Shown here piece after piece: positions 17,106-25,250 of a DNA stretch of 64,000 nt. How positions within the stretch are numbered: position 1 is the first letter of the stretch; the number at the start of each line of letters is the position of its first letter. The position numbers and the translations under genes were made by a program. The notes under the pieces are model-generated. The model worked only from the letters and a program-made list of their open reading frames with translations, made no database searches and had not been told where the DNA came from. This stretch comes from Legionellaceae bacterium (GTDB taxonomy: Bacteria > Pseudomonadota > Gammaproteobacteria > Legionellales > Legionellaceae): contig JARGNV010000005.1 of assembly GCA_029212465.1 (NCBI GenBank), positions 31,544 to 95,543 on the forward strand, read 5' to 3'.

Positions 17106-18067
17106 CCGTTGATGGTTTGTAGTGTAATGGCTGTGTGATGTGACTCAAAACGAATGATGTCAGGGTGTTCAAGCAAGATACTTGCTGCAACTAAGTATCG
17201 TTTGTCTTTCAATAAACAAAAATCAACAAGCTCACCGACTTCTTGCGTGTTTTCTTCATTCATTAAACGCAGCCCTGGCTGCAAAGGTTCATGTGCTTCA
17301 ATAATGAACTGCTTTAATGTATGCTTGAGTTTTGCGCGGTAATGAGTGCGCGCAATGATTTCTTGTCCTTTGTAGCACCCTTTATCAAAGTCAAGATGGC
17401 CTGATAAATGTAGGTTTAGGCGATGTGGTAGAAATAACCCGCGTGACTCAGGATAAATTTGAATATCTCCGTGCTCTAATCGCAATGCATGCCAAGTGTT
17501 TTCGTCTTGAAGTGCTTGCGCTACGATAAACGGCGCTTTGATGCTGTCTAGGACGTCATGTTTTACGAGTAAGATGTAATAACCGTCGCCTAAGTGATAA
17601 GTAGCAGCCTCTTTTGTAAAAGTGCATGCATATTTTTCATGCGGCCATGCACCTTCAAAAGGGGTTGGTTCATTATCGTTATGCAGATAGAAGCCTAAAA
17701 TGGCATATGTATTGTCATGCTCAAGTGTTACGCGTGATAAGGCCGCTGTTTTTGAAAGTGATTTTTCCGTTTTTTCAAGTAATGCCTTAGGTAGTACAAG
17801 GTGTAGGGCTTCATTCAGTTTTAAGACATCAACCAAGGCTAGTATACGCCCTTTCAAGTTACAAAAAGCGCCCTGTTGCACTTGGGAGGCATTAACGGCA
17901 TTAACATTGCAGCTTATCTGACCTTGCAGAAATTCAGCCGCATTGTCTCCAAGCAGTTTTAGTATGCATAAGTTTGATAAGTCAAATAACGTATTTTGAA
18001 GAGGCGTCATATTTTTAATTACCCATTTATATAAAGCTGCGTCTATTGTATGTTGTGCTTCATGCAA
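17102..18067 (-). CDS. ygfZ: Folate-binding protein YgfZ (Fe-S cluster repair/assembly factor)
   Basis: YgfZ is a tetrahydrofolate-dependent protein of the GcvT family that supports activity of certain Fe-S enzymes, including MiaB. At 321 residues it has the normal length. The family signature K-G-C-Y-x-G-Q-E is seen as DKGCYKGQEIIARTHY near residue 230, containing the conserved Cys. The N-terminal LSNLCILKLLGDNAAEFLQGQISCNV matches the domain-1 block. The upstream ATG (18067) gives MHEAQHT; the internal Met20 (MTPLQNTLF) is also plausible because homologues often begin near that point. It follows an unknown membrane-protein gene on the same strand after 8 bases. Confidence 0.93.
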   Translation of the reverse strand: MHEAQHTIDAALYKWVIKNMTPLQNTLFDLSNLCILKLLGDNAAEFLQGQISCNVNAVNASQVQQGAFCNLKGRILALVDVLKLNEALHLVLPKALLEKTEKSLSKTAALSRVTLEHDNTYAILGFYLHNDNEPTPFEGAWPHEKYACTFTKEAATYHLGDGYYILLVKHDVLDSIKAPFIVAQALQDENTWHALRLEHGDIQIYPESRGLFLPHRLNLHLSGHLDFDKGCYKGQEIIARTHYRAKLKHTLKQFIIEAHEPLQPGLRLMNEENTQEVGELVDFCLLKDKRYLVAASILLEHPDIIRFESHHTAITLQTING

Positions 18068-18075
18068 ATTAAAGT

Positions 18076-19401
18076 TTATAGGCTTGGTAAAACTTTGGTA
18101 GATTCTTCCCCGACAAGGGTCGCCAAGTCTGCCTGAGACTGGGTTTGTTTGTGTGGTGCAAACACACTGTTTTTTAATAATGGTGAAGGAGAGTCGTCTA
18201 ATTTTAGCTCTCTAACTTGTTCTTTCTGCTTAGGTAGATGCGTGGGGACTACTTTCCCGGCAATTGTTGCTAAAACAGAAACAACGGCTGCCAAAAAGGG
18301 TAAGATAGGAGGCATAAACCCGCCAAATACGACAAAGAAGCCAGTTGCTACAATAGTCATACAAACGCTCATACGCAAAATGAGGGTGTTTGCATGGTAG
18401 GCACGTCGCTGTTCCAGCTGTTCGATAGTAGCGGTTAGCTCTGTTGAATTAGCAGACGATGTTTTGAGTTGTTTTTTATAGTTATTAATGAGATTTTTTA
18501 GGCGATCATCTTCAATGAGTAGCCGAGTGGTATGTAAAAATAAGTTATATGTCGGGCAAATAATAGCCGCATATATAGCTAAAGGCGCCAGTGGCCCTGT
18601 GAGTACAAACGTATTCAGTAGCCCGGTTGCTATCCAGCCAAAATCGTAAGCAATTTCCCACCAGCGCGCATTCATGTTGAGGTGCACTTGATGCCGCTGT
18701 AACGCAGATAAGGATTGCTCGTTTTTTGTGGGTGAATACCAGTGCTTGAACAAGTGAAATACGTTGGTTAAAAACCGTGGTACCAAAAGACAAGCCTGAT
18801 AAAAAATGAGTGTACGCAAAAAGGCATCTAAAGGCGTCATGAAACGACCATAGTACTCAAAGTTATTGATAAGCAGAATAGAGCCGGCCAAAACACGACG
18901 TCCCCTTAAAGTCATAAGACGCCAAAAATCTGCCTGGGCTGTTTTCGAGCGAATAAAGTCTTCGTGCGGGTCGTTGATGCTCAGATTGCCCGCTGCCTTG
19001 TTAGGTGCAGTAATATCGAGCCCTATTTTCTGCAAATAATTCCGACAAAAAGTACGTGTGCGCTGTATTGAAAGTAGCTCAAGTTGCGAGCTTTGTAGGC
19101 GTAGGTGTTCAAGTAGCTCTGCATAGACAAGAATAGACGCAACATACTTTTTTTGCTCTTCCTGGTCGTATTTTTGGACATTGCTAATCAGTGTGGCACA
19201 TAAAATATGGTATTTAACTTGTACATAAGGTAAGTCGAGAAGTACTTTTGAGAGCGCTTCTGAAGACAGTTTTTTAAGTTTATCCTCAAAAACCCACTGA
19301 TTGTTCTGTATGACATCACTGGCTGATAGCCCGAGATCTGTCAGTAACTCGCTGGTTAGAAGATGTATGGTAGGTTCTTTTTTAAGCATAGTACACCTCA
19401 A
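18076..19401 (-). CDS. Unknown multi-pass membrane protein
   Basis: I do not recognise a named family for this 441-residue protein. Residues 1-160 are soluble and helical, rich in Leu/Gln/Ser. Hydrophobic segments lie at roughly 170-180 (weak), 190-215, 255-300 (two segments) and 345-390 (two segments, very Val/Ile/Ala-rich). A charged helix with Gln/Glu separates the second and third groups. The C-terminal 50 residues are polar and probably disordered. The start may be Met5 (MLKKEP), since MRCT precedes it. It sits between kgtP (12-base gap) and ygfZ (8-base gap) on the same strand, so it is probably in one operon. The architecture resembles integral-membrane secreted effectors of Legionella-type bacteria; this is inference from form. 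Confidence 0.7.
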   Translation of the reverse strand: MRCTMLKKEPTIHLLTSELLTDLGLSASDVIQNNQWVFEDKLKKLSSEALSKVLLDLPYVQVKYHILCATLISNVQKYDQEEQKKYVASILVYAELLEHLRLQSSQLELLSIQRTRTFCRNYLQKIGLDITAPNKAAGNLSINDPHEDFIRSKTAQADFWRLMTLRGRRVLAGSILLINNFEYYGRFMTPLDAFLRTLIFYQACLLVPRFLTNVFHLFKHWYSPTKNEQSLSALQRHQVHLNMNARWWEIAYDFGWIATGLLNTFVLTGPLAPLAIYAAIICPTYNLFLHTTRLLIEDDRLKNLINNYKKQLKTSSANSTELTATIEQLEQRRAYHANTLILRMSVCMTIVATGFFVVFGGFMPPILPFLAAVVSVLATIAGKVVPTHLPKQKEQVRELKLDDSPSPLLKNSVFAPHKQTQSQADLATLVGEESTKVLPSL

Positions 19402-19413
19402 CTCTCAAAAAAG

Positions 19414-20706
19414 TTACCGGTCTTCATCAAGGCGAGAGTGCGCCTTTGTGTCAGGCATGATGATGTATACAGCCAGTGAGAGCGTGATACATGTCGCAAC
19501 ATACCAGAAAAACCAGGGTTCATGCCCTATTTTTTTAAACCAAAGGGCTAAATATTCTGCTGTGCCACCAAAGAAGGAAACCGCAAGCGCGTAAGGTAGA
19601 CTCACACCGATGGCACGAATTTCAACGGGAAATAATTCTGCTTTAACAATGGCATTAATCGACGTGTAGTTTGCAACAATCAGGAGTGCTGTCGTGATGA
19701 GCGCAAATATCACCCAGTAATCTTGGGTGGTGCTGAGTGTTGTAAGAATTGGCACGGTGGTTAGCGCGCCTAAAATACCAAAGGCAATTAAAAGGGGTCT
19801 TCGACCAATAAAGTCTGATAAAAGTCCAAATAAAGGTTGGACCACCATAAATACAAATAAGGTTGATGCAGACAGCATAGTGGCTGTATCACGACTAAGA
19901 CCAATAGTATTTACAATAAACTTTTGCATGTAAGTAGAGTAGGTGTAGAAAGCAAGCGTTCCTCCCATGGTGAGCCCAATAACAATCAGGACCTCTCTAG
20001 GATGTTTTAACAGCTCAACAAAAGGATGTTTTTTTGAAGCCTGAGGCGCTTCATTAACAAATGAGTCTGTTTCTTTAATGCGGCACCGCAGATAGAAACC
20101 AACATATGCACCTAAAGCACCAATAAAAAAGGGAACGCGCCAGCCCCAGCGATAGAGTTCCTCAGTGGTTAAGAGGTAACGTTGCAAAAGAATGAGCACG
20201 GAAAGTGCAATCAGTTGCCCCATAATGAGTGTTACATATTGAAAGCTTGAGTAAAAACCACGATAGCGGCTACTTGCCATTTCACTGAGGTAGGTTGCGC
20301 TTACGCCATATTCACCACCAACACTAACCCCCTGTATGAGGCGTGCAAAAACGAGTATGGCAGGTGACAACATACCAACCATATCGTAGGTTGGTGCGAG
20401 AGCAATAAGTAAAGAGCCAAAACACATCAAAATAACGGAAAAGGTAAGGGCTTTTTTTCGCCCATACTTGTCGGCGTATACCCCCATAAGCAAGCCCCCC
20501 ACAGGCCGCATTAAAAATCCAACTGCAAAAATAGCCGCTGTATTCAGTAGCTGTGCAGTTAAGTTGCCTTTAGGGAAGAAAGACTGGGCAAAGTACAGCG
20601 AAAAAGCGGAATAAATATACCAATCATACCACTCAATGAGGTTACCCAGTGCGCCACCAAAAATAGATTTGAGGCGGTTTTTTGTGTTTAGTAAGCGTGC
20701 CTTCAT
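19414..20706 (-). CDS. kgtP: Alpha-ketoglutarate permease (MHS family, KgtP-like)
   Basis: A 12-helix major facilitator transporter of the metabolite:H+ symporter family. It shares long stretches with E. coli KgtP as I recall it: GNLIEWYDWYIYSAFSLYFA, a GFLMRPVGG loop, ADKYGRKKA between helices 2 and 3, QGVSVGGEYG, and a FQYVTLIMGQLIAL helix. The length of 430 equals that of KgtP. Expected role: import of 2-oxoglutarate by proton symport across the inner membrane. ProP-like osmolyte symporters are close relatives, so the substrate is probable rather than certain. An inverted repeat lies 37 bases upstream of the start. The context with icd and the NAD-GDH in this window agrees with use of 2-oxoglutarate or glutamate as carbon source. 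Confidence 0.8.
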   Translation of the reverse strand: MKARLLNTKNRLKSIFGGALGNLIEWYDWYIYSAFSLYFAQSFFPKGNLTAQLLNTAAIFAVGFLMRPVGGLLMGVYADKYGRKKALTFSVILMCFGSLLIALAPTYDMVGMLSPAILVFARLIQGVSVGGEYGVSATYLSEMASSRYRGFYSSFQYVTLIMGQLIALSVLILLQRYLLTTEELYRWGWRVPFFIGALGAYVGFYLRCRIKETDSFVNEAPQASKKHPFVELLKHPREVLIVIGLTMGGTLAFYTYSTYMQKFIVNTIGLSRDTATMLSASTLFVFMVVQPLFGLLSDFIGRRPLLIAFGILGALTTVPILTTLSTTQDYWVIFALITTALLIVANYTSINAIVKAELFPVEIRAIGVSLPYALAVSFFGGTAEYLALWFKKIGHEPWFFWYVATCITLSLAVYIIMPDTKAHSRLDEDR

Positions 20707-20742
20707 AAGTTTTTACATCTCTAAGTCCGTTTACAACAAAAT

Positions 20743-20765
20743 TTTGGTATATATTTTCTACCAAA
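20743..20765. promoter_or_regulatory. Inverted repeat upstream of the KgtP-like gene (candidate operator)
   Basis: TTTGGTA (20743-20749) and TACCAAA (20759-20765) form a perfect 7-base inverted repeat with a 9-base AT-rich centre. It lies 37 bases upstream of the permease start. The size and symmetry fit a dimeric regulator site; no regulator is identified. Confidence 0.4.
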
Positions 20766-20872
20766 CCAGCCATTTTACAGCCTTTTGCCTAATTTGGCAA
20801 CATGTAAAGGGGGTTTGTGCTTACGAGGGCTGCGGTATCTCATTGTTTTTAAAGAAAAATAGAGAATAGAAG

Positions 20873-21589
20873 TTACATAAGCGTTTGGCCGAAGTGGCCT
20901 GTATGTAAAAAGGTCGAAATGTATTGATGAACGCGTGGGTTATGCATCATTACGGCATGATTGACAGGGAGCACAACGAAGTCGCTGATATTATCAGAGT
21001 GTGCACTTGAAACAGAGACTCTCCCGTCATTCTCACCATGAAAAAAATAATTTGAAAAGGGAATGAAGTTACGTGTACCTGCAATCACACCGATTCGAAT
21101 ATTGGGAGGTAAAGGTTTTTCATTATAAGTATATTGAGTTGTCAGTTCTTGTCCTGCAGGCCCTGTGACTATTTTGTATATCCAAGTGTGCTGTAAAAAA
21201 TCTGCAAGTGGGCTGCCGTGATGTGGTGGGCTTAGCATCACAATATGAGAGAACTCAGGCCGGTTATGATGCTCCAGATATTTTTCCAGCACAATACCAC
21301 CCAGAGAATGAGTTACAAATAAAATATGCTCGGGTTTTTGAGTAAGACACTGGTTGACCATGGGTTGAATAAATTGGTTTGCCAGGGTATCAATAGCTTG
21401 CTTGGTGGATGGATATGTTTGATTGACTACGGTGTAGTGTTGCCGTTTTAGGGTTTGCTCTATGCTAAACATTGCATAGTGTGTGCGTCCGAGCCCGTGT
21501 AATAAGATAACGCAGTCACTTTGTTGTGACGTATGCACGTGCAAAGCGCAGAGTAAGCCTAACAGACATACCATTATTTTTACCATCAA
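20873..21589 (-). CDS. Secreted alpha/beta-hydrolase (lipase/PGAP1-like)
   Basis: A 238-residue protein with an N-terminal signal peptide (MMVKIMVCLLGLLCAL, cleavage about residue 20-22). The mature part begins with an oxyanion-hole LLHGLGRT motif and has the nucleophile elbow THSLGG (G-x-S-x-G type) near residue 95. A late Asp is expected in GENDGRVSV and the catalytic His in PVNHAVMM near residue 209, completing a Ser-Asp-His triad. This fits esterase/lipase proteins of the DUF676/PGAP1-like group, probably exported to periplasm or medium. It stands alone, with a ~165-base gap to the KgtP-like gene and divergent from sdhE. The substrate is unknown. Confidence 0.8.
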   Translation of the reverse strand: MMVKIMVCLLGLLCALHVHTSQQSDCVILLHGLGRTHYAMFSIEQTLKRQHYTVVNQTYPSTKQAIDTLANQFIQPMVNQCLTQKPEHILFVTHSLGGIVLEKYLEHHNRPEFSHIVMLSPPHHGSPLADFLQHTWIYKIVTGPAGQELTTQYTYNEKPLPPNIRIGVIAGTRNFIPFSNYFFHGENDGRVSVSSAHSDNISDFVVLPVNHAVMMHNPRVHQYISTFLHTGHFGQTLM

Positions 21590-21650
21590 CGTACATCCGC
21601 TTGTTTTAATGAGGTATCGCAGTGTACCATAATTGTCTTTTATTGTTGTA

Positions 21651-21923
21651 ATGGCTCACATGACGTCCAATCAAATGACTAAAGATGAAAAGGCGAAGCT
21701 CTTGTGGCGTTGTAGACGCGGCATGCTAGAGCTCGACTTAATTTTATCGCGTTTTTTAAATCAGCACTGGGATGCGCTTACACAGGAAGAGCAAATGACC
21801 TTTGAGCGTTTGTTGCACGAGCCAGATCCCCAGTTATATGCCTGGTTCATGGGGTATGAAACGGTTGAAAATAATGAGTTCAAGCATATGGTCTCCCTTA
21901 TCCAACGCTACGGTAAGCCTTAG
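21651..21923 (+). CDS. sdhE: Succinate dehydrogenase flavinylation factor SdhE
   Basis: A small protein of the SdhE/YgfY (DUF339) family that attaches FAD covalently to SdhA and related flavoproteins. The conserved RGxxE motif is present as RRGMLELD, followed by FERLLHEPDPQLYAWFMG, the expected pattern. Several starts are possible: ATG at 21651, 21660 and 21675. The last gives the same distance (13 residues) to RRGM as in E. coli SdhE, while the first is chosen here as the longest ATG form. No strong ribosome site distinguishes them. It is followed by the overlapping ygfX-type gene, the usual partner. Confidence 0.9.
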   Translation: MAHMTSNQMTKDEKAKLLWRCRRGMLELDLILSRFLNQHWDALTQEEQMTFERLLHEPDPQLYAWFMGYETVENNEFKHMVSLIQRYGKP

Positions 21924-22320
21924 GATATCGAGAGATTATCGAAAGTGTTTACTTCTAATGTATGTTTTGGTTGTATTTGCACTGTTTCAATCTAATTTTT
22001 ATTGGCCGTTTCAGTGGTTGTTTGTGTTTTTGATGAGTGTTTACTTTATCTTTTTATGGCGCATAGAAACCGCAGGCATTGTTTGTTCTCAAATACAGTA
22101 CTTAAATAAGGTATGGCATGTGTATTGCAAGCACAAGTCAGTTGAGCGCTATTACTCAGCACGTGTTCGGTTTGATTTTGGGTGGTTGATGTGGCTTGTA
22201 TTTAACAATCAACAAGAGACAGGCAAAAGTACCAGGCGGCACGTGTTGCTATTTCGAGATCAATTAAATGATAACGACAGCCGCCTGTTGCGCGTTGTGC
22301 TGCGCTTGCAGTCAAGCTGA
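21874..22320 (+). CDS. ygfX: YgfX/CptA-like inner-membrane protein
   Basis: A small protein with two adjacent transmembrane segments (about residues 25-60: LLLMYVLVVFALFQ and WLFVFLMSVYFIFLW) and a soluble C-terminal part ending RRHVLLFRDQLND-RLLRVVLR. This layout, and the location right after sdhE, match YgfX (DUF1434), called CptA when described as a cytoskeleton-targeting toxin paired with SdhE/CptB; others view it simply as an SdhE partner. The chosen ATG at 21874 overlaps sdhE by 50 bases and preserves the VSLRISRDYR segment that resembles the E. coli N-terminus; the next ATG (21958) would cut into the first membrane helix. The 3' end overlaps hipA by nine bases. Confidence 0.7.
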   Translation: MSSSIWSPLSNATVSLRISRDYRKCLLLMYVLVVFALFQSNFYWPFQWLFVFLMSVYFIFLWRIETAGIVCSQIQYLNKVWHVYCKHKSVERYYSARVRFDFGWLMWLVFNNQQETGKSTRRHVLLFRDQLNDNDSRLLRVVLRLQSS

Positions 22321-23646
22321 AGTATGTGTGGTGGCAGACGTTGTTTTAAAGTGAGGCTGACTGAGTTGGCGTTTCATGAATCGCATGCCTTCAAAAATAG
22401 GTTCGGAGACACTTTTAGGAAAGTGAAGTGGTAGGTGTGCTTCAACTTGTGCAATCACTGTATCAACACGCGCAAGCATGTCATCTAAAATGGCTTCAGC
22501 ACGTTCAACAGAATAGTGGATGTGTTTAGCGGTTTCCAAAAAGTGATGGTGACGTACATTTTTCCAAGTTACAAGAGGTACCTTGGTGTGCAAAGGCATT
22601 GCCATTTGAATGGCATCGGGGTGTATTTGATTTTGCGCCATCAGTGGGTAGCTTGATGTAATATCATATAGGGGCGTTAAGTGGTATTTTCCTTCGGGCT
22701 GAATAAATATACTGAAGTTTTTAGCGTGTCCATCGGTTGCTGCAAGTAGCCAAAATAAAATTTGGCTGCAATAAAAGACATCTCGGTCGTGGATAGGGTT
22801 TGATGAGCCAAGTAGAAACCGCATAATAGCTTTGATGTTGGGGCCGCGGTTTTTCGCATACTTAGCGTATGCTGGTACGCCAAGTGCTTGGCAAAGGTCT
22901 TCTGTAGGTAGGCGCATCAGCCAACTTTTATCGTGTGCATATTTTCTGTCAAACCGTTTTACCGCAAGTGCTTGTATGTCTTCGAAGTGTAAGAGGTGTG
23001 CGTGTGCAACTGGTAGACCAAATGCTTCTGCAATTTTTAAACAAAGCCACTCGTTTTCTAAAGAGCTACCTGTGGTGTGTGATAGTTTTAAAATGTGACT
23101 TGTCGGTGTTTTATCACGTGGTCTTGCCCATGTATCTTCATGATACAAAAAAGCCGCTTTTTCTTTCGAGCCAGATAAAGTAAAGCAAAAGGTATCGAGG
23201 CTTGGTGTCATACCCAGTGGGTGGTGTTGCATATTACGTAGACGTTTTGCAATATCTTTTTCTGTGAGTTTTTCAAAGCGTATTTTTTTGTGGAAAGCAG
23301 GGATGCGTCCGGGGAAGAGTTGTAATGCCCCAGGGCACTCTTTGCCAAGCGCTTTTAGTAAGTTGAAGGTATGACTACTTTTTGTTTTAAACTGTGCTTG
23401 AATGCGTGCTCTTATTTTTGAATTATCTGGTAGGAGATTATCAAAAAAGTGTTGCACTTGCTCTGTTTTAAAAGGTTTGTCGAGCAGTGGCAATGAGAGA
23501 GAGAGGGGGCGCGCGCCGGGGGTGTCTAACCAGCTTTTAGCATAAGTAAAATTGAGCGCATTTTTGGTGGTTTTTTTCAGGGTACCAATGGGATAGCCGT
23601 TCATGAGCGCCTGAAGGCTTTGATGGGTTTGTGTTTGATTTACCAT
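22312..23646 (-). CDS. hipA: HipA-type serine/threonine kinase toxin
   Basis: HipA kinases phosphorylate targets such as glutamyl-tRNA synthetase and induce dormancy; the HipB partner neutralises them. This protein (444 residues from the ATG at 23646) is full length. It has the N-terminal HipA_N region (GARPLSLSLPL, FFDNLLPD), the Ser-containing P-loop region (LSGSKEKAAF), a conserved VKRFDR, the catalytic loop ATDGHAKNFSIF with Asp and Asn, and the metal-binding LYDITSSYP near residue 320. All kinase residues I can check are intact, so it should be active. An alternative start at 23658 adds four residues and overlaps hipB. It lies immediately downstream of hipB. The target is not predictable from sequence. 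Confidence 0.93.
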   Translation of the reverse strand: MVNQTQTHQSLQALMNGYPIGTLKKTTKNALNFTYAKSWLDTPGARPLSLSLPLLDKPFKTEQVQHFFDNLLPDNSKIRARIQAQFKTKSSHTFNLLKALGKECPGALQLFPGRIPAFHKKIRFEKLTEKDIAKRLRNMQHHPLGMTPSLDTFCFTLSGSKEKAAFLYHEDTWARPRDKTPTSHILKLSHTTGSSLENEWLCLKIAEAFGLPVAHAHLLHFEDIQALAVKRFDRKYAHDKSWLMRLPTEDLCQALGVPAYAKYAKNRGPNIKAIMRFLLGSSNPIHDRDVFYCSQILFWLLAATDGHAKNFSIFIQPEGKYHLTPLYDITSSYPLMAQNQIHPDAIQMAMPLHTKVPLVTWKNVRHHHFLETAKHIHYSVERAEAILDDMLARVDTVIAQVEAHLPLHFPKSVSEPIFEGMRFMKRQLSQPHFKTTSATTHTSA

Positions 23647-23891
23647 TCTTCGTTCCATTGTGACGTTCTAGGATTTTGCTCTTCTTTGGTGAGCACCGTT
23701 GCATCTAACTTAACAGCGGATAAAATTCTGAAAAGCGTTTCAAGTTTGGTACCTTCGGGCCTTTTTTCAAACTCGGAAATGGTTTGCTGTTTAAGTCCCA
23801 CAAGCTTACCTACGGCAGCCTGACTAAGTTTTAAGTTTTTTCGGCGATTTGCAATAAGTAGAGCAAGCTCTTTAGGTGAGCAAATAAACAT
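23640..23891 (-). CDS. hipB: HipB-type XRE antitoxin and repressor
   Basis: An 83-residue helix-turn-helix protein. The HTH_3 domain covers residues ~8-65: LALLIANRRKNLKLSQAAVGKLVGLKQQTISEFEKRPEGTK is a textbook XRE recognition pattern (quoted here in words: LSQ, VGLKQQTIS and FEKRPEG are the diagnostic blocks). The polar tail ending in QWNEEW is typical of HipB, whose C-terminal Trp contacts HipA. It precedes hipA and probably represses the pair through an inverted repeat ~45 bases upstream. Confidence 0.92.
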   Translation of the reverse strand: MFICSPKELALLIANRRKNLKLSQAAVGKLVGLKQQTISEFEKRPEGTKLETLFRILSAVKLDATVLTKEEQNPRTSQWNEEW

Positions 23892-23934
23892 AATTATGAG
23901 CTCTCTTCGATTACCTGGTATGCTTAACCATAAC

Positions 23935-23949
23935 GGTTATATTGAGTGA
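23935..23949. promoter_or_regulatory. Candidate HipB operator
   Basis: TAACC (23935-23939) and GGTTA (23945-23949) form a perfect inverted repeat with a 5-base centre in the short divergent gap between hipB and ccmA. HipB of E. coli binds TATCC-N8-GGATA, so the size differs, but placement just upstream of hipB is right for autoregulation. It could also affect ccmA. Confidence 0.4.
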
Positions 23950-23956
23950 AATCTAG

Positions 23957-24526
23957 ATGTTACACGTTACCAATCTTGTATTTGATTATCACGATAAGCT
24001 TTTACTGCAAAATGTCAGTTTTTTCGTTAAAAAAGGCATTGTTTTACATGTAAAGGGTGAAAATGGCGCTGGTAAGACGACTTTGCTTAAATTGTTAGCA
24101 GGGTTACTACAGCCTATTTCTGGGGAAATTGTTCACAAAGAAAAGCTTGCGTACGTAGGGCACCAAAATGGTGTGAATACACGCTTAACACCAAAAGAGC
24201 ATATACGATGCGATTTAAACGTAACAGATGATGCAGAAGTGAATGCTTTATTAGTACGTTTGCATTTGCATGCAGTGCGTAATGTGCCTTGTGCGCTATT
24301 GTCTGCAGGGCAAAAACGCCGGGTTGGATTATTACGCCTTTTAGTGATGGATGCAAAATTGTGGCTTTTGGATGAGCCATTGGTAGGGCTTGATGAAGCT
24401 GGCATGCAAATATTGGGCGATTTAATTAGAAACCATCTCAGTAAGGCAGGTAGCGTGATTTTAACCTCACATCAGATATTACCGTTCGATTTAGGAGTAC
24501 AAGCACTGCAGGCGCTTTACTTATGA
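23957..24526 (+). CDS. ccmA: Cytochrome c biogenesis heme exporter ATPase CcmA
   Basis: A 189-residue ABC ATPase. It has Walker A GENGAGKTT near residue 37, the Q-loop region VGHQNG, a signature LSAGQKRRVG and Walker B LWLLDEPLVGLD, followed by the switch His in TSHQI. It is shorter than most ABC ATPases, as CcmA proteins are. With CcmB and CcmC it powers release of heme-loaded CcmE in system I cytochrome c maturation. Its stop overlaps ccmB by four bases (ATGA). ccmC-H do not follow; icd comes next. Confidence 0.93.
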   Translation: MLHVTNLVFDYHDKLLLQNVSFFVKKGIVLHVKGENGAGKTTLLKLLAGLLQPISGEIVHKEKLAYVGHQNGVNTRLTPKEHIRCDLNVTDDAEVNALLVRLHLHAVRNVPCALLSAGQKRRVGLLRLLVMDAKLWLLDEPLVGLDEAGMQILGDLIRNHLSKAGSVILTSHQILPFDLGVQALQALYL

Positions 24527-25200
24527 ATGAGCTTAGATTAATGATTGTACGAGAAGTGCTTTTGCAGCAGCGTGCTTTTCGTGGTGTTGTGAATGCCTGT
24601 TTGTTTTTTTTAATGGTTGTATTGTTATTTCCTTTGGGATTTGAGGCAGATGTACGTCTGTTACAGCATATTTTACCAGGACTTGTTTGGATTGCTGCTT
24701 TATTTGCCTTTTTCCTATCAGCAGAAGGCGTGTTTCGAGAGGAAAGTGAAGCTGGCGTGTTAGAGCAATGGTTACTCTCATCTGCACCGATGCATGCGCG
24801 GATTCGTATCAAGCTTTTGGTGCAATGGATGAGTTACTTAATACCACTTTTACTATTATGCATGTTGATTGCTGTACTGTTTGATTTGACACTTTTTGAG
24901 ATGGGTGTATTGATGCTCAGTCTTATCTGTGGCACGCCCACCTTATATATGCTGTGTGCCTTTTCGTCAGCTTTTGGGCTTAGTTTAAAAAGCCAGGGAC
25001 TTTTTACAGCCTTGATTGTGTTACCACTGACATTACCCGTTATGATTTTTGGAGGGGGGATATTAGCCGCTGCTATGCAAGCATTAGCTGTAAGTGGGCA
25101 TTTAGCGCTTTTGCTAGCGATTGCAATCCTTACAGTTTGGGGGGTGCCTTATGCAATTTCTGCAGTTATTCGTGTGAGCGTGGCTGACGTGGGTCGATAG
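24523..25200 (+). CDS. ccmB: Heme exporter membrane protein CcmB
   Basis: A 225-residue inner-membrane protein with six transmembrane segments, matching CcmB in length and pattern. The FREESEAGVLEQWLLS block after the second helix and the LSLICGTPTLYMLCAF and LPLTLPVMIFGGG segments are characteristic of the family. It forms the CcmAB transporter with the ATPase encoded just upstream. No ccmC, D, E, F, G or H follows in this window: after a 50-base gap the next gene is icd. The remaining genes of the system must be elsewhere or absent. Confidence 0.93.
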   Translation: MNELRLMIVREVLLQQRAFRGVVNACLFFLMVVLLFPLGFEADVRLLQHILPGLVWIAALFAFFLSAEGVFREESEAGVLEQWLLSSAPMHARIRIKLLVQWMSYLIPLLLLCMLIAVLFDLTLFEMGVLMLSLICGTPTLYMLCAFSSAFGLSLKSQGLFTALIVLPLTLPVMIFGGGILAAAMQALAVSGHLALLLAIAILTVWGVPYAISAVIRVSVADVGR

Positions 25201-25250
25201 CAGTGCTATGATAGACGCCTTTCATTTGAATGCATCAAACGGAGTGGCTC

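Noticed and set aside
23640..23658. hipA start at 23658 overlapping hipB
   Set aside because: It is possible, but the ATG at 23646 is better placed right after the hipB stop and adds no unexplained MERR prefix.
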